From assembly GCF_900110995.1 (NCBI RefSeq), contig NZ_FOJF01000002.1:1426001-1490000 (forward strand): a stretch of 64,000 nt of DNA, given 5' to 3'. Positions 1 through 8,751 of this stretch are shown here, piece after piece. The notes under the pieces were generated by a model that saw nothing but the letters and a program-made list of their open reading frames with translations, searched no databases and was not told the DNA's origin. Each line of letters starts with the position of its first letter. The first letter of the stretch is position 1. A program made the position numbers and the translations under genes. This stretch comes from Chitinophaga sp. YR573. Its GTDB lineage: Bacteria; Bacteroidota; Bacteroidia; Chitinophagales; Chitinophagaceae.

Positions 1-840
1 TCTGTTTTAACAGACCTGGATGATGCCATTGCAAATGCACCTGCTGTAAATAAAAATATTTATGTAACGCGCTGGGCTGCCATGGCATTGAAGATGCGGG
101 TATTAATGAGTCATGCGGAAACAGCAGATTATACAACCGTTATCAGTCTTGCAGACAGTATTATATTAAACAGTGGTTATACACTGGAAAATAATACAAA
201 AGATATTTTCTACACCAAAGCCTTAACCAGTGAAGAAGTAATACTGGGAATACAACCGGAACAGAACCAGGAAACGTACTATTATAATCTCAGTCATCAG
301 TATTATCCTGGTGCTTCCGGTTTGTATGTGGCCAAAGATGAACTCAAAACCCTGTTACAGGATGATCCGCGTAGCAGCTGGATGATAGGCCCTGTTAATG
401 CTTACGGTGGTTATTATTTCCTCAAATATATTGCAGTTGGCAACAATCCTTCTATTGTATCTGAAACAGCCTATGCATTCCGTTTGTCTGAAGTTTACCT
501 GCTGAAAGCAGAAGCAATTGTACGCTCTGGCGGTAGTCTGGCAGATGCCCGTGCCATTCTTAAAACCATCATGGGACATGCCGGTGTAACTGATTTCAGC
601 AGCATAGATAATGCAACCACACAAGACGAAATGCTGATGCAGGTCTATCTCGAAATAACAAGAAACCTCGTTGGTGAAGACGGGCAGGAATGGATGGCAT
701 TACTTCGTCTCCCTTTAGCGATCGTACAGCAATTACGCCCTACCATTACAGATAAGATCAGGTATATTTTACCAATACCTCATGTTGAGTTTGTAAGTAA
801 TCCGGCTATCGGTGATCAGAACCCCGGTTATCAGAAATAA
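1..840 (+). CDS. SusD/RagB-family outer membrane lipoprotein, C-terminal part
   Basis: The reading frame is open from the first base of the window and ends at 840, so only the last 279 residues are present; the start and lipobox lie upstream. The visible part has the C-terminal features of SusD proteins: a helix with RLSEVYLLKAEA, a helical stretch containing EITRNLVGEDGQEWMALLRL, and the closing IPHVEF...NPAIGDQNPGY segment. Family knowledge: SusD proteins are surface lipoproteins that cap a SusC TonB-dependent channel and bind glycans or peptides. A susC gene is expected immediately upstream. The next gene, 33 nt downstream, is a TlpA-like thioredoxin, a common third member of such operons. 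The substrate cannot be told from this fragment. Confidence 0.88.
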   Translation, partial: SVLTDLDDAIANAPAVNKNIYVTRWAAMALKMRVLMSHAETADYTTVISLADSIILNSGYTLENNTKDIFYTKALTSEEVILGIQPEQNQETYYYNLSHQYYPGASGLYVAKDELKTLLQDDPRSSWMIGPVNAYGGYYFLKYIAVGNNPSIVSETAYAFRLSEVYLLKAEAIVRSGGSLADARAILKTIMGHAGVTDFSSIDNATTQDEMLMQVYLEITRNLVGEDGQEWMALLRLPLAIVQQLRPTITDKIRYILPIPHVEFVSNPAIGDQNPGYQK

Positions 841-873
841 ACATTCACATCAAACACCAATAAAAGTATCATC

Positions 874-2082
874 ATGAAAATGTACATTTTTGCTATTCCT
901 CTTGTACTATTGCAACTACATGCAGGGGCACAGGATAAAAAGCCGTTCACATTAACAGGCAATATCAAAGGGTTGAAGGACCGCTATATTTATCTTAGCT
1001 ATCCGGAAAGTGCAGAAAAATATCATACAGATAGTGTAATAACTAAAAACGGAAACTTTACTTTCAAAGGAGCATTGCAGGAGCCTTCACAAAGTAGCCT
1101 GACTTTTGATATCAGGGCACGTATGTATGGAGAAGGTGATATGGTTTCTTTCTTTATGGAACCTGGTAGTATGCAGATAACATCTAAGACCGGTCATTTG
1201 AAGGATGCAAAACTGACTGGTTCCAAAGTGCAGGATGAACAATATGTCCTGGATGAAGCCAGGGCTCCCGTTATGAAAAAGCTGGAACCAATATACAAAG
1301 CATATGAGGATCTTAACGAGGAATACAGGAAAGGCATGAAGGCTAAGAAATCGGAAGAAGAACTGGCACCCCTCAAAGCAAAATTAGAGAAGCTGAGGGA
1401 TGATATGGAACCATACCAGGAAGAAATGGGGAAGAAAGATTCGGTATTCATGGACCAGTATCCCAATTCCTATGTGACAGCACAGATGCTTCGTTACAAA
1501 ATCAGTAACCTCACTTATAAAGAAGCGGAAGCTTATTATGTAAAGATGTCTCCTGAAATGCAGCAAAGCACTAATGGAAAAGAATTGAAGAAAGAGATGG
1601 AAGCACTGCTTGCCGGTTCTCCCGGTAGTGTTGCGCACGTTTTTAGTAAAACAGATATCAACGGACAAACATTGAATCTGGACAGTCTGAAAGGCAGGTA
1701 TGTAATGCTGGATTTCTGGGCAAGCTGGTGTGGCCCTTGCCGTAAAGGTAATCCTCACCTGAAGGAATTATATTCCAAATACAAGGAGAAAGGATTTGAA
1801 ATTGTGGGCGTATCTGATGATGACAGTAATCCTGCGGCCTGGAAAAAAGCGGTAGCACAGGATGGTATTGGCATCTGGAGGCATGTACTTCGCGGACTGG
1901 ATTGGGATAAGAGAAGACAGAACCAGCCCAATCCGGAAGATACAAGCGATTATTATGGGATTCATTCTCTTCCTACCAAAATACTGATCGATCCCCAGGG
2001 AATGATCATTGGACGTTATGGCGGTGGTGGTGAAGACGATGAGGCCATGAATAGGAAACTGAAAGAGATATTTGGCGCTTAA
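874..2082 (+). CDS. TlpA-like thiol-disulfide oxidoreductase with N-terminal DUF4369-like domain
   Basis: 402 residues. A signal peptide (residues 1-19, ending HAGAQ) is followed by a beta-rich DUF4369-like domain (about 24-125, opening FTLTGNIKGLKDRYIYLSYP), a charged helical linker (about 130-190) and a thioredoxin-like AhpC/TSA domain (about 255-400). The redox motif WASWCGPCR places the active cysteines at residues 286 and 289, and the cis-Pro loop is visible as HSLPTKILIDP. The protein is therefore expected to be an exported disulfide reductase in the cell envelope. It follows the SusD gene by 33 nt in the same direction and ends just before a strong hairpin, so it is probably the last gene of a susC-susD-tlpA operon. 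Partner proteins are unknown. Confidence 0.88.
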   Translation: MKMYIFAIPLVLLQLHAGAQDKKPFTLTGNIKGLKDRYIYLSYPESAEKYHTDSVITKNGNFTFKGALQEPSQSSLTFDIRARMYGEGDMVSFFMEPGSMQITSKTGHLKDAKLTGSKVQDEQYVLDEARAPVMKKLEPIYKAYEDLNEEYRKGMKAKKSEEELAPLKAKLEKLRDDMEPYQEEMGKKDSVFMDQYPNSYVTAQMLRYKISNLTYKEAEAYYVKMSPEMQQSTNGKELKKEMEALLAGSPGSVAHVFSKTDINGQTLNLDSLKGRYVMLDFWASWCGPCRKGNPHLKELYSKYKEKGFEIVGVSDDDSNPAAWKKAVAQDGIGIWRHVLRGLDWDKRRQNQPNPEDTSDYYGIHSLPTKILIDPQGMIIGRYGGGGEDDEAMNRKLKEIFGA

Positions 2083-2122
2083 GGCTTCATGTAACCTTAA
2101 TCCGTCTATTCGTCAAAGAAAT

Positions 2123-2160
2123 TTTAGCACGAAATTATCCAATGATAGTTTCGTGCTAAA
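2123..2160 (+). terminator. Rho-independent terminator after the tlpA-like gene
   Basis: A 17-bp stem with arms TTTAGCACGAAATTATC and GATAGTTTCGTGCTAAA closes on the 4-nt loop CAAT with only one T-G wobble, followed by a T-rich stretch (ttctttta). It lies 40 nt after the stop codon. Confidence 0.85.
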
Positions 2161-2315
2161 TTCTTTTATATGCATACAGCTTCCTGGCGATACCTGTTCC
2201 GTTTAATAGCCATTTCAGGCGTACTGTTGTTCTTTCATCCCAAAAACCTGTCCATACGTCAAAGTTATTTTAGCGGATATCCCTTCAGGGATAATTTCAC
2301 GTTAAAATTTACAAG

Positions 2316-3449
2316 ATGCAACGTCAATCATACCTGGACTGGCTCCGTATTCTCGCTATCCTGGGGGTATTATTCTTTCACTCCGCTATGCCTTACGCCA
2401 CAGACATGGACTGGCACATCAGGAATAAAGAGACAAGTAACCTATTATTGGAAATGAACGCATGGCTGCACCTGTTCCGTATGCCATTGTTATTTTTCAT
2501 CTCCGGTACGGTTAGTTATTATATGCTCCAGAACAGGACGGGCAAAGGATTTATAGGGCTACGTTTCACCCGCCTCTTCATCCCGCTTGTATTTGGTATG
2601 CTGGTCATCGTTCCTCCACAGGTATACCTGGAACGTTTAACACAGGGCTTCAGGGGCAACTTCTGGCATTTCTATCCCAGCATCTTCACTACAGGTGCTT
2701 ATCCTAAAGGAAACATGAGCTGGCATCATCTCTGGTTCGTCCTCTATCTACTGATCTATGATATTATTTTTGCGCCTTTATTCGTCTGGATCATCAAAGC
2801 AAAAAACAAACCACTGCAATGGATGGCGGAAGGAAAACGGATCTACCTGCTGGCTATTCCCGCTATTATTATCTACAGCAGCATGACTATACAATTCCCT
2901 GAAACCAATAACTTAGTGCAGGACTACTGTTATTTCCTATATTGGTTATGCTTCCTGCTGGTGGGATTCATCTGTGTAGCCAATATTAGTTTGATGGACA
3001 GCCTGGAAAGAAACCGCCGGTTTTCTTTAATGATCGCATTCACCAGCATCATCGTTATCAATTATATTCGCTGGAATGATATTCAGCCATGGGATACAAT
3101 AATAAACTGGAAAACAGATCCACGTACCTATATCTTCCTGGCGTTAAGAGTGGTTTGTGCATGGGGCTGGGTGTTCACTGCTATTGGATATGGAAAGAGA
3201 TACCTTAATAAAAAACATCCGGTATTAAACTATCTGAACCAGGCAGTCTATCCTTTTTATATATTACATCAGACGGTTATTGTCATCCTTACCTATTATG
3301 TAGTACAGACAACGGAAACTATCGGAATGAAATATATCTTTACAGTAATTGTTACCTTTTTACTGAGTATGGGGATCTTCCATATCTTTATAAGGCCATA
3401 TGCTGTTACACGGTTTTTATTTGGTATGAAACCAAAATCAATAAAATGA
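2316..3449 (+). CDS. Acyltransferase family 3 membrane protein
   Basis: 377 residues with about ten hydrophobic segments. The N-terminus RQSYLDWLRILAILGVLFFH is the classical opening of the acyltransferase-3 family (membrane O-acyltransferases such as OafA and the glucan-modifying enzymes), with the conserved His-bearing first helix, followed by RMPLLFFISG and RFTRLFIPLVFG. The C-terminus VYPFYILHQTVIVILTYYVV also fits this family. Such proteins transfer acyl groups across the inner membrane to sugars, lipids or peptidoglycan; the acceptor here is unknown. The stop overlaps the start of the histidine kinase gene by 4 nt (ATGA), so the two are translationally coupled. An upstream small hairpin (ATCCC-ttca-GGGAT near 2279) lies in the leader. 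Confidence 0.85.
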   Translation: MQRQSYLDWLRILAILGVLFFHSAMPYATDMDWHIRNKETSNLLLEMNAWLHLFRMPLLFFISGTVSYYMLQNRTGKGFIGLRFTRLFIPLVFGMLVIVPPQVYLERLTQGFRGNFWHFYPSIFTTGAYPKGNMSWHHLWFVLYLLIYDIIFAPLFVWIIKAKNKPLQWMAEGKRIYLLAIPAIIIYSSMTIQFPETNNLVQDYCYFLYWLCFLLVGFICVANISLMDSLERNRRFSLMIAFTSIIVINYIRWNDIQPWDTIINWKTDPRTYIFLALRVVCAWGWVFTAIGYGKRYLNKKHPVLNYLNQAVYPFYILHQTVIVILTYYVVQTTETIGMKYIFTVIVTFLLSMGIFHIFIRPYAVTRFLFGMKPKSIK

Positions 3450-4471
3450 AGAAATTCTGGAAATATTATTTCCCAACGATATACGGTCTGTTGATATACT
3501 TTACCATCCGCCTGTTGCTGGATACGGTAACCGGCATGAAGTTCTGGCACAGACCCTGGCAGCAAAATTGTTTCGAAATATTTGTCTCTGTTTTAATGGG
3601 ATATGTATTTATCGGGGTACAGCATTGCCTTTACAAATACTTCGATGCAAAATGGCAAAAGGAATTAAGCTACAAAAGAGTTTTAAAAGAATTTGGATAT
3701 GTTTTCCTTGCTTCATTTATTTTTCAGAATATTTTCATAATGCCGGTAGCCATTTTTACCGATGATGGGGCGCAATGGTATGATGTAGTAGATGTCAACA
3801 TAATACCAACACTCTATGCCTTCATTTATTATGGTATCAGCAGAAGCAACACTTTCCTGGAAGCCTATGTAAATAATAGATTGCAACTGGAAAAAGTAGT
3901 GTCGGATCAGCTACAGGCAGAACTGAAGTTCTTAAAATCACAGTTACATCCTCATTTCATCTTCAATGCCTTAAACACTATCTATTTCCAGATGGATGAA
4001 GATGTATCCGCCGCTAAGAGAAGTGTGGAAAGATTCTCCGAACTGCTCCGTTATCAGTTATACGATCAGGAACAGACTGTCCCTGTCAGAAGAGAAATTC
4101 AATACCTGGAAAGTTTCATCAGCCTGCAAAAGGTAAGAGCCTCAGAAAAGCTATCTTTAAAAGTAGAATTTGATTCCTTATTAAATGATCAGCAGGTATA
4201 TCCTTTATTATTCTTTCCACTTGTAGAAAATGCATTTAAATATGTAGGGGGAGATTATAAGATCTGTATCAAAACGTTATTACAGGATGATCATATTGTA
4301 TTCCAGATAAAAAATGATATCCCTGATAGTATACCTTTGGAAAGGGTAGGAGGGATAGGATTAGAGAACCTGAGAAGAAGACTGGAACTTTTATACCGGG
4401 ACAAACATACTTTCAATATTAATAAGACGGACAAAGATTTTACAGTAGAGCTAATAATCAAAACAGCATGA
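3446..4471 (+). CDS. LytS-type sensor histidine kinase
   Basis: 341 residues: four hydrophobic segments in about residues 1-130, a short coiled coil (about 140-165), then a His_kinase domain with the H-box QLHPHFIFNALNTIY (phosphoacceptor expected at His170) and an HATPase domain with PLVENAFKYV near residue 257 and GGIGLENLRRRL near residue 300. This is the LytS/YehU class of kinases, which signal to LytTR regulators. No periplasmic sensor domain of any size is present, so the stimulus is probably sensed in the membrane or through the acyltransferase encoded just upstream. It overlaps both neighbours by 4 nt (ATGA junctions), which supports a three-gene operon and stoichiometric production. 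Confidence 0.93.
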   Translation: MKKFWKYYFPTIYGLLIYFTIRLLLDTVTGMKFWHRPWQQNCFEIFVSVLMGYVFIGVQHCLYKYFDAKWQKELSYKRVLKEFGYVFLASFIFQNIFIMPVAIFTDDGAQWYDVVDVNIIPTLYAFIYYGISRSNTFLEAYVNNRLQLEKVVSDQLQAELKFLKSQLHPHFIFNALNTIYFQMDEDVSAAKRSVERFSELLRYQLYDQEQTVPVRREIQYLESFISLQKVRASEKLSLKVEFDSLLNDQQVYPLLFFPLVENAFKYVGGDYKICIKTLLQDDHIVFQIKNDIPDSIPLERVGGIGLENLRRRLELLYRDKHTFNINKTDKDFTVELIIKTA

Positions 4472-5175
4472 AGATAAAATGTATAGTAACAGATGATGAA
4501 CCTTTTGCAAGAAAGGGATTACAGGGATATATAGAGAAAGTTGATTTCCTGGAACTGACAGGCGTTTGCGAAAATGCCATAGAACTCAATTCCATGTTAA
4601 AACAACAAGAGGCGGATGTATTATTCCTGGATATAGAAATGCCCTATATGTCTGGTATAGAGTTGTTGAAAAACCTGACGAACCCACCAAAAGTAATCTT
4701 CACTACGGCGTATGAGAAATATGCGATGGAAGGGTATGAATTAGAAGTGCTGGATTATCTTTTAAAACCTATTTCCTTTGAGAGGTTCCTGAAATCTGCC
4801 AATAAGATTTATGATTACTTCAAACAGCAGCAGCAGGGAGCTCCTGCCGAAGATTACTTCTTTGTAAAGGCAGATAATAAACTGGAAAAGATCAGCATAG
4901 CAGATATTCTTTTCATAGAGGCAATGGAAAACTATATCGCTATTTATATAAAAGACAGAAAGATCATTACACACTTAACATTAAAGATGATACAGGAAAG
5001 ATTACCAGTGGCTGATTTTGTACAGCCGCATAAATCCTACCTCGTAGCTATGAACAAGATAGATTCTATTGAAGGTAATGTGCTGCATATAGCACAGTTT
5101 CAGGTACCCGTATCTAAATATCAGAAAGAGGATCTGCTGATGAAAGTATTAAATAACCGGATGCTTAAAAGATAG
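4468..5175 (+). CDS. LytTR-family response regulator
   Basis: 235 residues: a receiver domain (1-120) with the acidic pocket DDE at residues 9-11, phosphoacceptor Asp55 in VLFLDIEMPYMSG and the conserved Lys in LDYLLKPISFERF, followed by a LytTR DNA-binding domain (about 130-233) with FVKADNKLEKISIADILFIEA and the typical FVQPHKSYLVAMNKI. Family knowledge: LytTR regulators bind paired direct repeats upstream of their targets. It is the cognate partner of the overlapping LytS-type kinase. The stop codon lies only 1 nt from the stop of the convergent subtilisin gene, so no terminator fits between them. Confidence 0.95.
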   Translation: MKIKCIVTDDEPFARKGLQGYIEKVDFLELTGVCENAIELNSMLKQQEADVLFLDIEMPYMSGIELLKNLTNPPKVIFTTAYEKYAMEGYELEVLDYLLKPISFERFLKSANKIYDYFKQQQQGAPAEDYFFVKADNKLEKISIADILFIEAMENYIAIYIKDRKIITHLTLKMIQERLPVADFVQPHKSYLVAMNKIDSIEGNVLHIAQFQVPVSKYQKEDLLMKVLNNRMLKR

Positions 5176-5176
5176 A

Positions 5177-6676
5177 TCAGCTACCTACCGCGGCATCCGC
5201 ATTAATAACACCCCAGCCAAATTTACTGCTCCTGTTATAGGCGTTGCTGGAGCTGCGTACAAGTCTGGACATAATGCTATCCCTGGAATAAGCGGGATAC
5301 TTACTCCATACCAGGGCTGCTATGGCAGAACAGCTGGCAGTGGCCACAGAGGACCCGCCTACTGTAGAAGGAATATCCCCGCTCATAGCTGTACTAAGCG
5401 GGCTACGCCCGGTACTCGTTTTCTCCATCACAATCACAAAATCTACTTTATCTCCTACATGACAATCCGCACACCGTTCCGTAAGATTATCTTTAATCCC
5501 CGTAATGGCTACCACCTGTGGTTGGTTAGCGGGGAAGATCACCCCTATAAAACTGGCAAAGAAGGGAGTGGAAGTACCGGCTGCACAGAACATCAGTTTC
5601 TGTTTGTTAAACGCATAATTCAGTGCGTCTTTTATCTGCCCTGAACTGAAGATAGTCCCCATGCTCATACTGATGATCTTCACTGCAGGGTCATCTGCGC
5701 CTAGTATATACGCATTGGTCACGCCGTTAATCGCCGCAGAGGACAGAATGACTACATTATCCGCTGCATGCACCGCCAGCAGGTTACTGTTATACGCAAT
5801 CCCGATGGCGTTGCCATCAGTCCCGCGGGGAGCAGCAATCACTCCCGCCATGCTGGTACCATGTCCACAGGGATCGTTGACAGTACCGCCCGAGATGGTC
5901 ACCTGCTTTTGGATGGTCCTGCCGGAAGAGTAGCCCTGGTTAAATGCCAGGCCCAGGTTCTCCTGTGTGTCGCTTATACCCGTATCAATGAGCATCACCT
6001 TTACATTCTGCCCGCTGCTTTTTGCCCAGGCTTCTGCGATATGATGATACCCGTAATTCCAGGATGCTTTAGCCCCCGGTAATAAAGTGGTGTAGTCAGC
6101 CCCTGCTACAAGGTCTGTTTTTGGCGTATTATAGCCGCATCCTGAGGCTAAAATGTCTGAAGAGGCCTGGACGTCAGAAACTGCCAGATCGTCCATATAA
6201 GCCCCGTAACCGATAGGTTCGGCATATCTTATCAAAGAAGATCCCCGTAAAGCCTTCAAAGTGGCAAAATGACTAATTTTTAAATTTATTACCGGTAAAA
6301 CCCCTTCTTTAAAAACGATAGCTGCTGATCCTTCATTAGCCATCACCATTGCCAGTACTTTTGTACGGGCTTCCTGCCAGACAGCACTCTTCACATCTAT
6401 CGTATGGATTTTAGCAGGAAGGTCCGCAAACCCTTCCGGCTGATAACCGATAGACAACACACTATCCGCCTGTATTAACGCACTCCATACCATTGTATCC
6501 CCGGCCATTTTCCAGTCGAAGTAATTATGCTGTACTAACTGCTCATGTACAAACTTATTGATATCAGCCTTGGGAATCTCCGAAGAAGGATCAGGGACGG
6601 AGATAACATAAGTAGAGGAAATTTTCCTGCAGGATAACAATAACAGACAGGCTACAACCAGTAAAGAGGTTTTCAT
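5177..6676 (-). CDS. Subtilisin-like (S8) serine protease lipoprotein
   Basis: I start it at the ATG at 6676 because this places a lipoprotein signal peptide (MKTSLLVVACLLLLSC) directly at the N-terminus; a longer form from 6718 adds 14 residues in front of it. The peptidase domain (about residues 220-495) has the full catalytic triad: Asp231 in MLIDTGIS, His272 in GHGTSMAGV and Ser443 in GGSSVATAS. Residues 20-200 form an N-terminal region that may be a propeptide. The lipobox Cys followed by RK suggests anchoring in the outer or inner membrane. The gene stands alone, convergent with the LytTR gene and divergent from the G3E GTPase. Substrate unknown; degradation of external protein is the simplest role. 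Confidence 0.92.
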   Translation of the reverse strand: MKTSLLVVACLLLLSCRKISSTYVISVPDPSSEIPKADINKFVHEQLVQHNYFDWKMAGDTMVWSALIQADSVLSIGYQPEGFADLPAKIHTIDVKSAVWQEARTKVLAMVMANEGSAAIVFKEGVLPVINLKISHFATLKALRGSSLIRYAEPIGYGAYMDDLAVSDVQASSDILASGCGYNTPKTDLVAGADYTTLLPGAKASWNYGYHHIAEAWAKSSGQNVKVMLIDTGISDTQENLGLAFNQGYSSGRTIQKQVTISGGTVNDPCGHGTSMAGVIAAPRGTDGNAIGIAYNSNLLAVHAADNVVILSSAAINGVTNAYILGADDPAVKIISMSMGTIFSSGQIKDALNYAFNKQKLMFCAAGTSTPFFASFIGVIFPANQPQVVAITGIKDNLTERCADCHVGDKVDFVIVMEKTSTGRSPLSTAMSGDIPSTVGGSSVATASCSAIAALVWSKYPAYSRDSIMSRLVRSSSNAYNRSSKFGWGVINADAAVGS

Positions 6677-6750
6677 AACGGGTGTTTTGAGGTGCCTATG
6701 GAAGTTAAAGAATACCACTAAACATTAAATAGCAGTTTAAATTTATTCAG

Positions 6751-6771
6751 TATTGCAACAAAGTTGCAATA
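6751..6771. promoter_or_regulatory. Perfect inverted repeat, Zur-like operator
   Basis: Arms TATTGCAAC and GTTGCAATA are exact reverse complements separated by AAA. The repeat lies 59 nt before the G3E GTPase start and just upstream of a TACATTTG box (6778-6785), so a bound repressor would cover the promoter's -33 region. Fur/Zur-family operators have this symmetrical form, and G3E metal GTPases are commonly Zur-controlled. A near-identical core occurs at 61969-61985 before a TonB receptor operon. Assignment to Zur is inference. Confidence 0.72.
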
Positions 6772-6777
6772 ATATAC

Positions 6778-6785
6778 TACATTTG
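6778..6785 (+). promoter_or_regulatory. Bacteroidota -7 promoter box (TACATTTG) for the G3E GTPase gene
   Basis: TACATTTG matches the TAnnTTTG -7 consensus exactly; a TTG at 6753-6755, inside the palindrome, is at a plausible distance for the -33 element. Confidence 0.6.
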
Positions 6786-6829
6786 TTCCTCACAAATCCG
6801 GAAAAGGCCTGCTCCGCTAATCTTAACAT

Positions 6830-8032
6830 ATGATGCAAACTAATCGTTTACCAGTAACGGTATTGAGTGGATTCCTCGGTGCCGGTAAGACCACTTTGCT
6901 CAATCATGTCCTGCATAACAAAGAAGGCATGAAAGTGGCTGTCATTGTGAATGACATGAGTGAAGTGAACATCGATGCGCAACTCATCAAAAATGAAAAC
7001 ACGCTCAACAGAACAGAAGAACGCCTTGTAGAGATGAGCAATGGCTGCATCTGCTGCACCCTGCGTGAAGACCTGCTAATAGAAGTAGAGAAACTGGCCA
7101 AAGAAAAGAAGTTTGATTACCTGTTGATAGAAAGCTCCGGCATCAGCGAACCTTTACCAGTGGCACAGACTTTCACTTATCAGGATGAGGCCAATGGAAC
7201 AGATCTGAGTAAACTTTCCCGACTGGATACACTTGTTACTGTAGTAGATGGCTTTAATTTCTTAAAAGATTACAGCAGTATTGAAACATTGCAGGACAGA
7301 CAGGCGACTGATATGGAAGGTGATTACAGGACTATCGTCAACCTGCTCACAGACCAGATAGAATTTGCCAATGTTATCATCCTTAATAAAACCGATTTAA
7401 TGAACCCAGAAGAAGTAGGCATACTAACGGCGGTGATAAAAAAACTAAACGCCAGCGCCAACATCGTAACATCTTCCTTCGGTAAAGTAGAACTTAAAAA
7501 TATTCTCAACACCAATCTCTTTGATTTTGAAGAAACCAGTCAGAGTGCCGGATGGATAGAAGAACTCAACAAAACACATCACACACCCGAAACAGAAGAA
7601 TATGGTATCAGCAGTTTTGTGTATCGCAGTCGCCGTCCTTTTCACCCGGAACGTTTCTGGAATTACCTCAATGATAACTGGCATTCCAATATCATCCGCA
7701 GCAAAGGACTGTTCTGGTTAGCTTCCCGTAAAGACGATGCCCTCAACTGGAGCCAGGCAGGTGGCAGCTTAAGAGCAGAACGCGCAGGTGTATGGTGGTG
7801 CAGCATGTCCTATAAAGAAAGGATCCGTTATGCTTCCTTCCTGGATAACAAAGAGGAAATTGAAGCAAAATGGGATAAACAATTTGGCGACAGACAAAAT
7901 GAACTGGTCATCATAGGTAAAGGATTAAATAAAGAAAGTATTATAAGAGAACTGGATGACTGCCTCTGTGATGAAAATGAAATAGCTGCGATGGAAAGAG
8001 GAGATACTTTCTACGACGCATTTCCCTGCTGA
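6830..8032 (+). CDS. G3E-family (CobW/COG0523) metal chaperone GTPase, probably zinc-related (ZagA-like)
   Basis: 400 residues. The N-terminal GTPase domain has the Walker A loop GFLGAGKTTLLNHVL, the metal-binding CxCC motif NGCICC at Cys73/75/76, a Glu-rich switch region (LLIESSGISEP) and the base-specifying NKTD. The C-terminal CobW_C domain (about 255-375) contains RPFHPERFW, typical of the zinc-linked subgroup. Family knowledge: COG0523 proteins use GTP hydrolysis to deliver metal, usually zinc, to client apoproteins under starvation. The perfect Zur-like palindrome upstream supports zinc control. The start is taken at the first of two consecutive ATGs. It is monocistronic and divergent from the subtilisin gene. 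The specific client protein is unknown. Confidence 0.9.
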   Translation: MMQTNRLPVTVLSGFLGAGKTTLLNHVLHNKEGMKVAVIVNDMSEVNIDAQLIKNENTLNRTEERLVEMSNGCICCTLREDLLIEVEKLAKEKKFDYLLIESSGISEPLPVAQTFTYQDEANGTDLSKLSRLDTLVTVVDGFNFLKDYSSIETLQDRQATDMEGDYRTIVNLLTDQIEFANVIILNKTDLMNPEEVGILTAVIKKLNASANIVTSSFGKVELKNILNTNLFDFEETSQSAGWIEELNKTHHTPETEEYGISSFVYRSRRPFHPERFWNYLNDNWHSNIIRSKGLFWLASRKDDALNWSQAGGSLRAERAGVWWCSMSYKERIRYASFLDNKEEIEAKWDKQFGDRQNELVIIGKGLNKESIIRELDDCLCDENEIAAMERGDTFYDAFPC

Positions 8033-8124
8033 TAAAAATACGCTTAACGCAAACATAACACAACGCTAAATTTTGGCTGTATATTTTCGCACAGCAATAC
8101 TATTCGCCAACTTTTTGTGTTATA

Positions 8125-8736
8125 ATGAAGAATCTGAATGATGCAGAGCTATTATCGCTGGTAAAAAAGGACGATGAAAAGGCATTTGAGACTTTAGTGT
8201 ACAGGTATAATATTACCCTGTATAAATTTATATACGCCCGTATCAGGGATGAACATGATACCAAAGACCTCCTCCAGGAGGTCTTTATCTCTTTCTGGAA
8301 GAACCGTCAGAATATTATAACTTCAGACCGTATCATTTCTTATTTAACCCGCGCGGCTTATTATGCGGTCATAGACTGGCAGATCCAGCATAAGAAGGTG
8401 CTGGCGCGTCAATCCATCTTACTCGAAAAAGACGAACCTGCTACCTTCCCAATAGAAAATCAGCTGATCTCATTGGAACTAAGAGAGAAAGTAGATACAG
8501 AAGTGGCAAAGATGAATGATACCATGCGTAAGGTATTTATATCCAGTCGCTGGGAAGCAAAATCCATTCGTGAAGTAGCCGAAGAACATGGCCTTTCAGA
8601 ACAAACCGTAAAGAATTATATATCTCTTGCCCTTAAAAGAATACGTCTGCGCCTCAATACAGACAACTGGCTGCTTGTTTACATTTCGTTAACATTGTGT
8701 TCACAATTCCTTAATGGTACCACCTGCCTGTTTTAA
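8125..8736 (+). CDS. ECF RNA polymerase sigma factor (FecI-like)
   Basis: 203 residues with region 2 (about 10-80: FETLVYRYNITLYKFIYARI, then DTKDLLQEVFISFWKNR) and region 4 (about 130-185: MRKVFISSRWEAKSIREVAE and the helix-turn-helix LSEQTVKNYISLALKRIR). This is the Bacteroidota ECF group that partners a FecR anti-sigma factor and drives a SusC/SusD locus. The FecR gene follows 15 nt downstream, then susC and susD, so the substrate signal is expected to pass from the STN domain of SusC through FecR to this sigma factor. The C-terminal extension (about 185-203) is hydrophobic (WLLVYISLTLCSQFL), which is a common oddity in this group. Confidence 0.94.
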   Translation: MKNLNDAELLSLVKKDDEKAFETLVYRYNITLYKFIYARIRDEHDTKDLLQEVFISFWKNRQNIITSDRIISYLTRAAYYAVIDWQIQHKKVLARQSILLEKDEPATFPIENQLISLELREKVDTEVAKMNDTMRKVFISSRWEAKSIREVAEEHGLSEQTVKNYISLALKRIRLRLNTDNWLLVYISLTLCSQFLNGTTCLF

Positions 8737-8751
8737 AGACTTTACTGATGA

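Noticed and set aside
2170..2457. 95-codon + strand ORF before the acyltransferase
   Set aside because: Overlaps the acyltransferase start in another frame and spans a leader with hairpins; no motif.
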